Source: Mesorhizobium sp. B4-1-4
GTDB taxonomy: Bacteria; Pseudomonadota; Alphaproteobacteria; Rhizobiales; Rhizobiaceae
Direction: 5' to 3'
Assembly: GCF_006439395.2 (NCBI RefSeq)
Contig: NZ_CP083950.1
Location: 4,825,001 to 4,889,000 of the forward strand
DNA length: 64,000 nt
Of this stretch, positions 16,946-27,567 are shown piece by piece (positions within the stretch are counted from its first letter, which is position 1; each line of letters begins with the position of its first letter). A program made the position numbers and the translations under genes. The notes beneath the pieces are model-generated. The model did no database searches. It had not been told where the DNA came from and was given only the letters and a program-made list of their open reading frames with translations.

Positions 16946-17695
16946 CTACTGGCTTTCGCGGCCGTCGGCGTTTTCCAGCACGCCGAAATCCGTCATCAAA
17001 AGCAACGGCTCGCCGGCCGCATTCAATCCCCAGAAAGACGGATAAATCCCATCACCCCAACCACTCCAGAACATCGCAACATTGATCGGGTTACCAGGAA
17101 CGGGATAGTGCATGACGAACCGGTCCTGGTTGGGCGCGAACTCGGTCGCCAGCACGTCGTCATAGTAATTCTGGTCGGCCTCAAGCTTGTCTTGCTGATC
17201 CGACATCAACGCCATCGCCATCTTATCCATGAACGAACCAAGGCCGGCATCGACGGGATAGCCAAATACCTCGTCGCCCTTCAAGGTCGATGCATCCTGG
17301 CCGGGCAAGGTTGCCAGTTCCCAGCGAATTGGCTTGCCGGGCCGGAAACGCAGGACTGCCACAGCAACACGGCCTTGTGCCTCAAGCAGCGAGACCGGGT
17401 AGCGCCCCGGTTTGATCTTACGGCTCAATGCTGGCCAGTCGATTCCGGTAGTCAGCGGATCGCAGGCGATGATTTCGCCTGTCGGCAAATCCAACTCGCC
17501 GATCGCTGTGACGGTTATCTCTCGCTCCGCCATTTGCGCTTCGCTCAGGTCGAAGAGGCCGAGATTGCTGCTCGCTTGCGCCGGATTCCATTCGGCCGGC
17601 GCGGTCGGCATGGTCATGGAAGTCCAGGGCTCACGCCGCAACATCCGCAGCGCACGGCCTAGCCTGAACCCTAACTCCTCTACCCAGCTGCCCAT
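16946..17695 (-). CDS. DUF4241 domain protein
   Basis: A 249-residue cytoplasmic protein. The central and C-terminal region has the DUF4241 pattern: IACDPL, GRYPVSLLEAQGRVAVAVLRF, a Trp-led strand (IRWELATLPGQD), then VFGYPVDAGLGSFMD and a late FVMHYPVPGNPINVAMFWSGWGDG segment spread over about 60 residues. Members are reported around bacterial toxin-immunity loci, but the biochemical role is not known to me. It lies 16 bases downstream of sucB and begins the three-gene insert before lpd. Confidence 0.75.
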   Translation of the reverse strand: MGSWVEELGFRLGRALRMLRREPWTSMTMPTAPAEWNPAQASSNLGLFDLSEAQMAEREITVTAIGELDLPTGEIIACDPLTTGIDWPALSRKIKPGRYPVSLLEAQGRVAVAVLRFRPGKPIRWELATLPGQDASTLKGDEVFGYPVDAGLGSFMDKMAMALMSDQQDKLEADQNYYDDVLATEFAPNQDRFVMHYPVPGNPINVAMFWSGWGDGIYPSFWGLNAAGEPLLLMTDFGVLENADGRESQ

Positions 17696-17711
17696 TGCGG
17701 ATCAGCTCCGA

Positions 17712-18998
<1,287 letters not shown>

Positions 18999-19023
18999 TG
19001 TGCCTGTCCGTTGTTCCTGAGTT

Positions 19024-22011
19024 CTATTCGCCAAGCGCGTCTTCGAGCAAGGCGGCGAGCTGGGCAAGGTGCTTCGACATCAATCCGGTCGCTGGCGAAG
19101 CGGCCGCCGGTCGGCCGGTGTAGCGCACCCGCTGATGCTTGGCGTCGATATGCGCCAGCACCCATTCCAGATACGGGTCGATGAACGACCAGGCGCCCAT
19201 GTTCTTGGGCTCCTCCTGGCACCACACCATCTCGGCATTGCGGAAGCGCGACAATTCGGTGATCAGCGCCTTGGCCGGGAACGGATAGAGCTGTTCGACG
19301 CGCAGCAGGTAGATGTCGTTGATGCCGCGCTTCTCGCGCTCTTCGTAGAGGTCGTAATAGACCTTGCCCGAACACAGCACGACGCGGCGGATCTTGCTGT
19401 CCTTGACCAGCTTGATCGGCTGGTTGGGCAACAGCTGGGCGTCATCCCACAACAGCCGGTGGAACGAGCTTTCACCCGACATTTCCGGCAGCGTCGACAC
19501 TGCCCGCTTGTGACGCAGCAGCGACTTCGGTGTCATCAGGATCAGCGGCTTGCGGAAGTCGCGCTTCAGCTGCCGGCGCAATATGTGGAAGTAGTTAGCC
19601 GGCGTCGTACAATTCGCCACCTGCATGTTGTCTTCGGCGCAAAGCTGCAGGAAGCGCTCCAGCCTGGCCGACGAATGTTCCGGGCCCTGGCCTTCATACC
19701 CATGCGGCAGCAGGCAGACGAGGCCCGACATTCTGAGCCACTTGCGCTCGCCCGACGAGATGAACTGGTCGAACACCACCTGGGCGCCATTGGCGAAGTC
19801 GCCGAACTGCGCTTCCCACAGGGTCAGCGCCTTCGGCTCGGCCAGGCTATAGCCATATTCGAAGCCCAGCACCGCCTCTTCCGACAGCATCGAATTGATG
19901 ACTTCGTAGCCGGCTTGCGCCGCCGACAGATTGTTCAGCGGGATATAGCGGGTCTCGTCGCGCTGGTCGTAGAGCACGGAATGGCGCTGCGAGAAGGTGC
20001 CGCGTTCAGAATCCTGCCCCGACAGGCGGATCGGATTGCCGTCCAGCAGGATGGCGCCGAAAGCCAGCGCCTCGGCCGTCGACCAGTCGATGCCTTCGCC
20101 GGACTCGATCGCCTCGCGGCGATTCTCGAGGAAGCGGATGATCGTCTTGTGCGCCTCGAAACCCTTCGGCACCTCGGTCAGCTTCTTGCCGATTTCCTTC
20201 AGCGTCTTGACCGGCACGGCGGTCTTGCCGCGCCTTTGCTCATCCTGGTTGTCGGCCGTGCGCAGGCCCGACCAGGCGCCGTCCAGCCAGTCGGCCTTGT
20301 TGGGCTTGTAGTGCTGGCCGACTTCCCATTCGGATTCCAGATGCGCGCGCCAGTCGGCTTTCATCTTGTCGAATTCGGCCTGGGTGATGTGGCCTTCGGC
20401 GATCAGGCGGTCGGCGTAGATCTGCACCGTCGTCTTGTGGGTGCGGATGTTGCGGTACATGATCGGCTGCGTGAAGGCCGGTTCGTCACCCTCATTATGG
20501 CCGAAGCGGCGGTAGCAGAACATGTCCACGACCACCGGCTTATGGAACTTCATGCGGAATTCGATCGCCACCTTGGTGGCATGGACCACGGCTTCCGGGT
20601 CGTCGCCATTGACGTGGAAGATCGGTGCCTCGATCATCTTGGCCACGTCTGACGGATAGGGCGACGAGCGCGAGAAGCGCGGATTGGTGGTGAAGCCGAT
20701 CTGGTTGTTGATGATGAAATGCAGCGTGCCTGCGACGCGGTGACCGCGCAGGCCGGACAGGCCGAGGATTTCGGCGATCACGCCCTGGCCTGCGAAGGCG
20801 GCGTCGCCATGCAGCAGGAGCGGCAGCACCTTGGCCCGTTCCTCCAGCGGCACGATCTCCTCGCGGCCACGGGCGAACAAATAGTCCTGCTTGGCGCGCG
20901 CCTTGCCCATCACCACCGGGTCGACGATTTCCAGGTGCGACGGGTTGGCGGTCAGTGACAGATGCACCTTGTTGCCATCGAACTCGCGGTCCGAGGAGGC
21001 ACCGAGATGGTACTTCACGTCGCCCGAGCCCTCGACCTCGTCGGGGGCGGCCGAACCGCCCTTGAACTCGTGGAAGATGGCGCGATGGGGCTTCGCCATC
21101 ACCTGGGAGAGCACGTTGAGGCGGCCACGATGGGCCATGCCGAGCACGATTTCCTTCAAGCCGAGCTGCCCACCGCGCTTGACGATCTGCTCCAGCGCCG
21201 GGATCAGCGCTTCACCACCGTCGAGGCCGAAGCGCTTGGTGCCCTTGTACTTGACGTCGATGAACTGTTCAAAGCCTTCCGCCTCGACCAGCTTCGACAG
21301 GATCGCCTTCTTGCCGGCGGCGGTGAACGAGATTTCCTTGTCCGCGCCTTCGATGCGCGCCTGGATCCAGGCCTTCTCCTCGGGATCGGAGATGTGCATG
21401 AATTCGACGCCCAGCGTCGAGCAATAGGTGCGGGTCAGGATTTCCAGCATCTGCCGGATGGTGCCGAATTCGAGCCCGAGCACATTGTCGAGGAAGATCG
21501 GCCGATCGTAATCGGCTGCGGTGAAGCCGTAATTCTCCGGCGACAGCTCGTTATAATCCTCGAGCGGCTTGGCGATGCCGAGCGGGTCGAGATTGGCGTG
21601 CAGATGGCCGCGCATGCGGAAGGCGCGGATCATCATGATGGCGCGCACCGAATCGCGCGTCGCCTGGTGCACGTCGGCGTCGGACAGCACGACGCCGTTG
21701 GTGACCGCCTTGTCCTTGACCTTCTTTTCCAGGTGCTTTTCGACAATGCCCCAATTGCCGTCGAGCGCCGACACCAGTTCGCCGTTGGCCTGCAGCGGCC
21801 AGGAAGGCTTTGCCCAGGACGCACCCTTGGCGTTCTTGCGCACATCGCCGGCATCGTCCTTCAGCCCGGCGAAGAACTCCTGCCATTCGGGATTGACCGA
21901 GGCGGGATCCTCCTCATACGCCGCGTAGAGCGCGTCAATATAGTCGGCATTGCCGCCATAGAGGAAAGAGGTGAGCGAAAATTGGGCGTTGGTTTGATCT
22001 TGTCGTGCCAT
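19024..22011 (-). CDS. sucA: 2-oxoglutarate dehydrogenase E1 component
   Basis: The thiamine-diphosphate enzyme that decarboxylates 2-oxoglutarate. The 995-residue length is normal. N-terminal FLYGGNADYIDALYAAYEED binds E2. The ThDP fold is visible in GMAHRGRLNVLSQVMAK, the HGDAAFAGQG loop and HFIINNQIGFTTNPR. The C-terminal transketolase half carries GYEGQGPEHSSARLERFLQL and VWCQEEPKNMGAWSF. It is the largest gene of the series and is preceded by an accessory ORF (22048-22794) rather than directly by sucD. Confidence 0.98.
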   Translation of the reverse strand: MARQDQTNAQFSLTSFLYGGNADYIDALYAAYEEDPASVNPEWQEFFAGLKDDAGDVRKNAKGASWAKPSWPLQANGELVSALDGNWGIVEKHLEKKVKDKAVTNGVVLSDADVHQATRDSVRAIMMIRAFRMRGHLHANLDPLGIAKPLEDYNELSPENYGFTAADYDRPIFLDNVLGLEFGTIRQMLEILTRTYCSTLGVEFMHISDPEEKAWIQARIEGADKEISFTAAGKKAILSKLVEAEGFEQFIDVKYKGTKRFGLDGGEALIPALEQIVKRGGQLGLKEIVLGMAHRGRLNVLSQVMAKPHRAIFHEFKGGSAAPDEVEGSGDVKYHLGASSDREFDGNKVHLSLTANPSHLEIVDPVVMGKARAKQDYLFARGREEIVPLEERAKVLPLLLHGDAAFAGQGVIAEILGLSGLRGHRVAGTLHFIINNQIGFTTNPRFSRSSPYPSDVAKMIEAPIFHVNGDDPEAVVHATKVAIEFRMKFHKPVVVDMFCYRRFGHNEGDEPAFTQPIMYRNIRTHKTTVQIYADRLIAEGHITQAEFDKMKADWRAHLESEWEVGQHYKPNKADWLDGAWSGLRTADNQDEQRRGKTAVPVKTLKEIGKKLTEVPKGFEAHKTIIRFLENRREAIESGEGIDWSTAEALAFGAILLDGNPIRLSGQDSERGTFSQRHSVLYDQRDETRYIPLNNLSAAQAGYEVINSMLSEEAVLGFEYGYSLAEPKALTLWEAQFGDFANGAQVVFDQFISSGERKWLRMSGLVCLLPHGYEGQGPEHSSARLERFLQLCAEDNMQVANCTTPANYFHILRRQLKRDFRKPLILMTPKSLLRHKRAVSTLPEMSGESSFHRLLWDDAQLLPNQPIKLVKDSKIRRVVLCSGKVYYDLYEEREKRGINDIYLLRVEQLYPFPAKALITELSRFRNAEMVWCQEEPKNMGAWSFIDPYLEWVLAHIDAKHQRVRYTGRPAAASPATGLMSKHLAQLAALLEDALGE

Positions 22012-22047
22012 TTTGCCTAGCGGAGCTCTGCTCCGTTCTCCCTATCC

Positions 22048-22794
22048 CTAATGCGCCAAAACACGGCTAAGCCGCCACATGCCAAAAGGGTTTGTATGTA
22101 GATTGTGTTCCGCGTCGGGCTGCTGCGTTTCCACACTCAAACGATATCGCGGCGCTCCTGCTTCCAGCCCAAACGTCTGACCAGCCAAAAGCTCGGGGCT
22201 TTCGTAAAGTTGATACATGTTGAAGCCGCGAAGCAACTTCACGGCAGACTGAAACTCGTCACCTGAAACGATAGCGTCCCAAAGCCCCAGATTACGCATG
22301 CCGCAGCTGTAGGTCGTGGTACCGTCCGTGACGGAATCCAAAACCATCAACTCATATATCTCAACAAAACCACCGCTTGTCCGTTCAAGCCATTGATCCG
22401 CTGAGAACGCCTTGCCAGCCGTTTCGATCTTCACACCAAGACCGCCGGCCTTGACCAGATGAGCTGCCGCCTTCGCGATGGAAATCGATGTTTCCTTCGT
22501 TTGAGGGGCGGTGGAAAGCAGGTAGACGACGCTCTTATGCGAGTCGATCTTTTCGATGACATCCTTACCGAGCCCATTGGCGAGCCCTGCGCTTGCGAAG
22601 GCTCTCGTCATGTCCTCGTCGCGATCGCAGAAATCAAACTCGAACGCAGCTTTGCTCGGGCCATGCATCATGACCATCCCGGCGGCGGCATAATCCTCTG
22701 AATGCATCGATGCCTGCGCAACAGCGCGCACGAAGGCCGACTTGCCTTCCCACGGGCCAGGTACGCAAACGATGATGCGCTTCTCGTCTTCCAT
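22048..22794 (-). CDS. Accessory hypothetical protein between sucD and sucA
   Basis: A 248-residue cytoplasmic protein. It has no signal peptide. The start IIVCVPGPWEGKSAFVRAVAQ looks like a P-loop but lacks a normal GxxxxGKS spacing (it has GPWEGKS), so nucleotide binding is doubtful. The layout, with an alpha-helical AAAHLVKAGGLGVKIETAGK and a late TYSCGMRNLGLWDA, is reminiscent of DUF4261 proteins; I hold this as a weak call. Base composition is visibly lower in GC than its neighbours, suggesting acquisition. The spacing of about 40 bases on both sides keeps it in the TCA transcript. Confidence 0.65.
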   Translation of the reverse strand: MEDEKRIIVCVPGPWEGKSAFVRAVAQASMHSEDYAAAGMVMMHGPSKAAFEFDFCDRDEDMTRAFASAGLANGLGKDVIEKIDSHKSVVYLLSTAPQTKETSISIAKAAAHLVKAGGLGVKIETAGKAFSADQWLERTSGGFVEIYELMVLDSVTDGTTTYSCGMRNLGLWDAIVSGDEFQSAVKLLRGFNMYQLYESPELLAGQTFGLEAGAPRYRLSVETQQPDAEHNLHTNPFGMWRLSRVLAH

Positions 22795-22835
22795 GTCCTG
22801 CTCACCGGCACTCGAAAGCTCGACTGCCCACGGTC

Positions 22836-23738
22836 TTAACCCTTGATGGCTTCCACCAGCGTCGTGCCAAGCCGTGCCGGCGACGGCGAAACTTTTATCC
22901 CGGCCGATTCCATCGCCGCGATCTTGTCTTCCGCGCCGCCCTTGCCGCCGGAGATGACCGCGCCCGCATGGCCCATGGTGCGGCCGGCCGGCGCCGTGCG
23001 CCCGGCGATGAAGCCGGCCATCGGTTTGCCGCGGCCACGCTTGGCCTCATCCTTGAGGAACTGCGCGGCGTCTTCCTCGGCCGAGCCGCCGATCTCGCCG
23101 ATCATGATGATCGACTTGGTCTCGTCGTCGGCCAAGAACATCTCGAGCACGTCGATGAACTCGGTGCCCTTGACAGGGTCGCCGCCGATGCCGACGGCGG
23201 TGGTCTGGCCGAGGCCGACATTGGTGGTCTGGAACACAGCTTCATAGGTAAGCGTTCCCGAGCGCGAAACAACGCCGACCGAACCCTTGCGGAAGATGTT
23301 TCCGGGCATGATGCCGATCTTGCATTCGTCGGGGGTGAGCACGCCCGGGCAGTTGGGGCCGATCAGCCGTGAGGCCGAGCGGTCGAGCCGCGCCTTGACC
23401 TTGATCATGTCCATCACCGGAATGCCTTCGGTGATGCAGACGATGAGCGGGATCTCGGCCTCGATGGCTTCGATGATGGCTTCGGCAGCACCCGCCGGCG
23501 GCACATAAACGACGGACGCATTGGCGCCGGTCCTTTCCTTGCCTTCGGCAACCGTGGCGAAGATCGGCAGGCTCTCGCCCTTCGATCCGGTCCAGGTCTC
23601 GCCACCCTTCTTCGGGTGGATGCCGCCGACCATTTTGGTGCCGTGATAGGCCAGCGCCTGTTCGGTGTGGAACGTGCCGGTCTTGCCGGTCAGGCCTTGC
23701 ACGAGAACCTTGGTGTTCTTGTCGACGAGAATGGACAT
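22836..23738 (-). CDS. sucD: Succinyl-CoA ligase, alpha subunit
   Basis: The alpha subunit carries the phosphohistidine that links NTP hydrolysis to succinyl-CoA breakdown. The protein is 300 residues. CoA-binding motif VQGLTGKTGTFHTEQAL and YHGTKMVGGIHPKKGG lie at the N-terminus, NCPGVLTPDECKIGIMPG mid-protein, and the active-site His in MGHAGAVISGGKGGAED near residue 250. It lies 13 bases after the toxin gene of the TA pair, so in this genome sucD is translated immediately downstream of vapC rather than sucC. Confidence 0.98.
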   Translation of the reverse strand: MSILVDKNTKVLVQGLTGKTGTFHTEQALAYHGTKMVGGIHPKKGGETWTGSKGESLPIFATVAEGKERTGANASVVYVPPAGAAEAIIEAIEAEIPLIVCITEGIPVMDMIKVKARLDRSASRLIGPNCPGVLTPDECKIGIMPGNIFRKGSVGVVSRSGTLTYEAVFQTTNVGLGQTTAVGIGGDPVKGTEFIDVLEMFLADDETKSIIMIGEIGGSAEEDAAQFLKDEAKRGRGKPMAGFIAGRTAPAGRTMGHAGAVISGGKGGAEDKIAAMESAGIKVSPSPARLGTTLVEAIKG

Positions 23739-23751
23739 TTTTGCGACCTGA

Positions 23752-24171
23752 TCAGTGAGTACGGAAGGGGTTGACGGCGACCACGGAACCGTAAGTCTGC
23801 CCGTGATTGAGATCTTCGGTGTAAAGTACCTTGACGCCGAGGCGTTCGGCCGCGGCGATGATTGCGCCGTCCCAATAGGAAATCTGGTACCGTTGCGAAT
23901 TCTCGATGCCTCGCATCACAACGGCGCTGTCCAGATCCTGGCAGGGCTTCATCGAAATCGCAGCGACCCACTCGGCCGCCTTCGCTGGCGCGAGCACGAC
24001 CTCCGCTCGTTTGGTCACATTTATGTAGAACTCCTGCAGCACCTGCGCGGAGGTCGAATAGTCTTCCTTGGCAATCAATTCCACGGCGCGTTCATACTTC
24101 GCACGCTCGGATTTGTGTCCGATGGCGGCATAGACGAGAACGTTTGTGTCCAGGAAGCACTCAGCGGTCAT
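23752..24171 (-). CDS. PIN-domain ribonuclease toxin (VapC-like)
   Basis: A 139-residue PIN-domain protein, probably an Mg-dependent RNase toxin. The start MTAECFLDTNVLVYAA holds the first active-site Asp. A conserved Glu follows in QVLQEFYINVTKR, and the second acidic cluster is ISYWDGAIIAAAERLG with a late LYTEDLNHGQ. All four expected acidic residues are present, so the toxin looks intact. Its start overlaps the antitoxin stop by 11 bases. It lies between the antitoxin and sucD. The target RNA is unknown. Confidence 0.88.
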   Translation of the reverse strand: MTAECFLDTNVLVYAAIGHKSERAKYERAVELIAKEDYSTSAQVLQEFYINVTKRAEVVLAPAKAAEWVAAISMKPCQDLDSAVVMRGIENSQRYQISYWDGAIIAAAERLGVKVLYTEDLNHGQTYGSVVAVNPFRTH

Positions 24172-24403
24172 AGAGATCTTCCCGGTTCCACTTTTTGCTG
24201 CCCATATCTCCCGCTGCATCTCCAGCCGCCTCGCGAGCGAGCCGCAGAAGGGCTTGCCGTGCCTCGTCCTTGGCGCGCCGCTTCGCCGCCACTGTCGCGA
24301 AAAACTCCCGCACCATGCCGTTGACAGTCGTTCGTTGTTCGGCGGCCGTCAGCTTGACCTGCTCCAGAATCTCGTCCTCGACTGCCAGGGTGATATTCTT
24401 CAT
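24161..24403 (-). CDS. Antitoxin of the VapBC-like pair
   Basis: An 80-residue protein that begins MKNITLAVEDEILEQVKLTA, the strand-helix start of a ribbon-helix-helix DNA-binding fold, followed by AEQRTTVNGMVREFF. The C-terminal half (DEARQALLRLAREAAGDAAGDMG, then KKWNREDLYDR) is the likely toxin-wrapping tail. The size, order (antitoxin first), overlap with a PIN protein and the operator just upstream all support an autoregulated type II toxin-antitoxin module. Confidence 0.88.
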   Translation of the reverse strand: MKNITLAVEDEILEQVKLTAAEQRTTVNGMVREFFATVAAKRRAKDEARQALLRLAREAAGDAAGDMGSKKWNREDLYDR

Positions 24404-24425
24404 TTCGTTTCTCCCGCGAATGTTC

Positions 24426-24458
24426 CACAGTATATGTGTAACTGTGTAGCCATCGCAA
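24426..24458 (-). promoter_or_regulatory. Promoter and operator of the TA module
   Basis: On the minus strand TTGCGA (24453-24458) and TATACT (24429-24434) lie 18 bases apart. The -10 is overlapped by an inverted repeat with CACAGT at 24426-24431 and ACTGTG at 24441-24446. The site is 22 bases upstream of the antitoxin start and directly after the cupin gene, so the pair can be expressed and self-repressed apart from the sucC transcript. Confidence 0.6.
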
Positions 24459-24463
24459 GTTCC

Positions 24464-24835
24464 TCACAACCGCTTCAGATCGGTGACGGTGAGATCGCCC
24501 TTGGCATTGCCGGTGTTGAGCGTCGTCGCCGGCTCGAACATCAGCACCACCGGCTCCAGGGTCAGCGAACGCGGCCGGTGCTCGACGCCGCGCGGCACGA
24601 CGATGAAGTCGCCCTCGCCGAGTTCGACCGGGCCATCGCGGAAATCGATGGCAATGCGGCCGCGCAGCACGAGGAAGGCTTCGTCCTCATGGTCATGCGC
24701 ATGCCAGTCGAAAACCGCGCCGAACTTGGCGACCTTGGCCTGGCTGTCGTTCACGTCGCCGGCAATATGCGGATCGAAGACCTTGCTGATCTTCCGGTCC
24801 GCCGCCTCGACCAGGTTTATCTTGCGCGGGGGCAT
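24464..24835 (-). CDS. Cupin-domain protein in the sucC-sucD gap
   Basis: A 123-residue single-domain cupin. Motif 1 reads FDWHAHDHEDEAFLVLRGR, giving the two His and one Glu of a metal site; motif 2 reads DFIVVPRGVEHRP with the last His. Small cupins of this form are often isomerases, binding proteins or regulators; the role is not clear. It begins four bases after the sucC stop and is therefore tightly linked to it. It was probably the first insertion in the sucC-sucD gap, with the TA pair behind it. Confidence 0.85.
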   Translation of the reverse strand: MPPRKINLVEAADRKISKVFDPHIAGDVNDSQAKVAKFGAVFDWHAHDHEDEAFLVLRGRIAIDFRDGPVELGEGDFIVVPRGVEHRPRSLTLEPVVLMFEPATTLNTGNAKGDLTVTDLKRL

Positions 24836-24839
24836 CCGC

Positions 24840-26033
<1,194 letters not shown>

Positions 26034-26064
26034 GGGGAACTGTCTCCAGATCGTTTTGGCGGGG

Positions 26065-27033
26065 TTACTTCGAGGCGAGTTGCGGCGCGATCTTGACGCA
26101 GGCCTCGGTCAGGCCCTGCACCGCGGCCACCGAGCTATCGAACATCTTCTGCTCGGCCTTCGACAGGTCGATCTCGATGATGCGCTCGACGCCGCCGGCG
26201 CCGATCACCACGGGAACGCCGACATAGGTGCCCTTGACGCCATACTGACCAGAAAGGTGTGCCGCGCATGGCAGCACGCGCTTCTTGTCCTTGAGATAGG
26301 CTTCCGCCATCGAAATCGCCGAAGCCGCCGGCGCATAATAGGCCGAGCCGGTCTTGAGCAGGCCGACGATCTCGGCGCCGCCGTCGCGGGTGCGCTGCAC
26401 GATCTGGTCGAGCCTCTCCTTCGAGGTCCAGCCCATCTTGACAAGGTCGGGCAGCGGGATGCCGGCGACCGTCGAATAGCGGATCATCGGCACCATGGAA
26501 TCGCCGTGGCCACCCAGCACGAAGGCGGTGACGTCCTCGACCGAGACCTTGAATTCCTCGGCCAGGAAATAGCGGAAGCGCGACGAGTCGAGCACGCCGG
26601 CCATGCCCACCACATGGGTCTTGGGCAGGCCGGAAAACTTCTGCAGCGCCCACACCATGGCGTCGAGCGGGTTGGTGATGCAGATGACGAAGGCCTTCGG
26701 CGCGTATTTCTTGAGGCCGGCGCCAACCTGTTCCATGACCTTGAGGTTGATGCCGAGCAGGTCGTCGCGGCTCATACCCGGCTTGCGCGGTACGCCGGCG
26801 GTGACGATGCAGACGTCGGCACCCTCGATGCCGGCATAGTCGTTGACGCCGGTCAGCCGGGAATCAAAGCCGTCGACCGGCGACGACTGCGCGATATCGA
26901 GCCCCTTGCCTTGCGGAATGCCCTCGGCGATATCGAACAGGATCACATCGCCGAGATCCTTGAGGCCGATCATATGGGCGAGCGTGCCGCCGATCATGCC
27001 CGAGCCGATAAGCGCTATCTTGTTGCGTGCCAT
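26065..27033 (-). CDS. mdh: Malate dehydrogenase
   Basis: NAD-dependent malate dehydrogenase of the LDH-like type common in alphaproteobacteria, 322 residues. The start MARNKIALIGSGMIGG is chosen because it gives the standard dinucleotide-binding motif at the N-terminus; the open frame upstream is not MDH-like. Catalytic residues are in the segment VTAGVPRKPGMSRDDLLGIN and in LGGHGDSMVP (the active-site His). It opens the mdh-sucC-sucD-sucA-sucB-lpd series. About 230 bases of AT-rich DNA (27034-27265) upstream probably hold the operon promoter, though I see no single convincing -35/-10 pair. Confidence 0.97.
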   Translation of the reverse strand: MARNKIALIGSGMIGGTLAHMIGLKDLGDVILFDIAEGIPQGKGLDIAQSSPVDGFDSRLTGVNDYAGIEGADVCIVTAGVPRKPGMSRDDLLGINLKVMEQVGAGLKKYAPKAFVICITNPLDAMVWALQKFSGLPKTHVVGMAGVLDSSRFRYFLAEEFKVSVEDVTAFVLGGHGDSMVPMIRYSTVAGIPLPDLVKMGWTSKERLDQIVQRTRDGGAEIVGLLKTGSAYYAPAASAISMAEAYLKDKKRVLPCAAHLSGQYGVKGTYVGVPVVIGAGGVERIIEIDLSKAEQKMFDSSVAAVQGLTEACVKIAPQLASK

Positions 27034-27265
27034 GTGAGGATGTTTTCCCTTTGTCTGTGACTGCGCCCAAATCTTTGACGACTTGATGACGACATTGAGG
27101 AAGAGGCCGGAAGGATGCGAGAACCGCGAGATTTCGCCGCACCCATAGCCCCGGCGCAAGATAAATTCAAACGATTATTTTGAAGCGAGCATTTTCAATC
27201 GGTTAGACCAGTTGGGAATTACGTAAACGTCAAAACTTTATAGGCCACCTAGGGGAATTTACACA

Positions 27266-27480
27266 ATGACGATCGAGATCAGAAGGCTCTTTCCCGGCGA
27301 TGACGCCCTTGTGATGCGGGTGGCCGGCGCCGTGTTCGATGAGCCGGTGCGGCCCCTTGCCAGCTATCTCACGCATCGGGCCATTTCATGATCATGGCCC
27401 TGGCCGAGGGTGTTGTCGTCGGCCAATGCGCGGCGGTCATCCACCGCCATCCGGACAAGCCGACCGTCGAACTTCGTAAG
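27266..27480 (+). pseudogene. GNAT acetyltransferase remnant
   Basis: An ATG at 27266 starts MTIEIRRLFPGDDALVMRV, typical of the first strand and helix of a GNAT acetyltransferase, with FDEPVRPLASYL. A stop occurs after 41 codons, but the following sequence in another frame continues the fold with FMIMALAEGVVVGQCAA and HRHPDKPTVEL. The reading then runs into a family E repeat at 27508 and the acetyl-CoA motif is missing. One frameshift plus a lost 3' end make this a dead gene. Confidence 0.7.
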
Positions 27481-27507
27481 GCTGCGCCTCGATGTGACGC
27501 TCGCAGG

Positions 27508-27566
27508 TCGCGGAATGGATCCCAGGGTCTGCGCGGCGCTTGCGCCGCTGCGCCCTAGAATGACGA
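27508..27566. repeat. Family E half-element
   Basis: The right half only of the family E element: GCGGAATGGATCCCAGGG, then GCGCCGCTGCGCCCTAGAATGACGAG. It lies between the GNAT remnant and the zapE stop at 27568, and marks where the remnant's 3' part was lost. Confidence 0.7.
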
Positions 27567-27567
27567 G

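Noticed and set aside
19069..20652. Long plus-strand frame opposite sucA
   Set aside because: Antisense shadow of a certain gene; no ribosome site and no family match.
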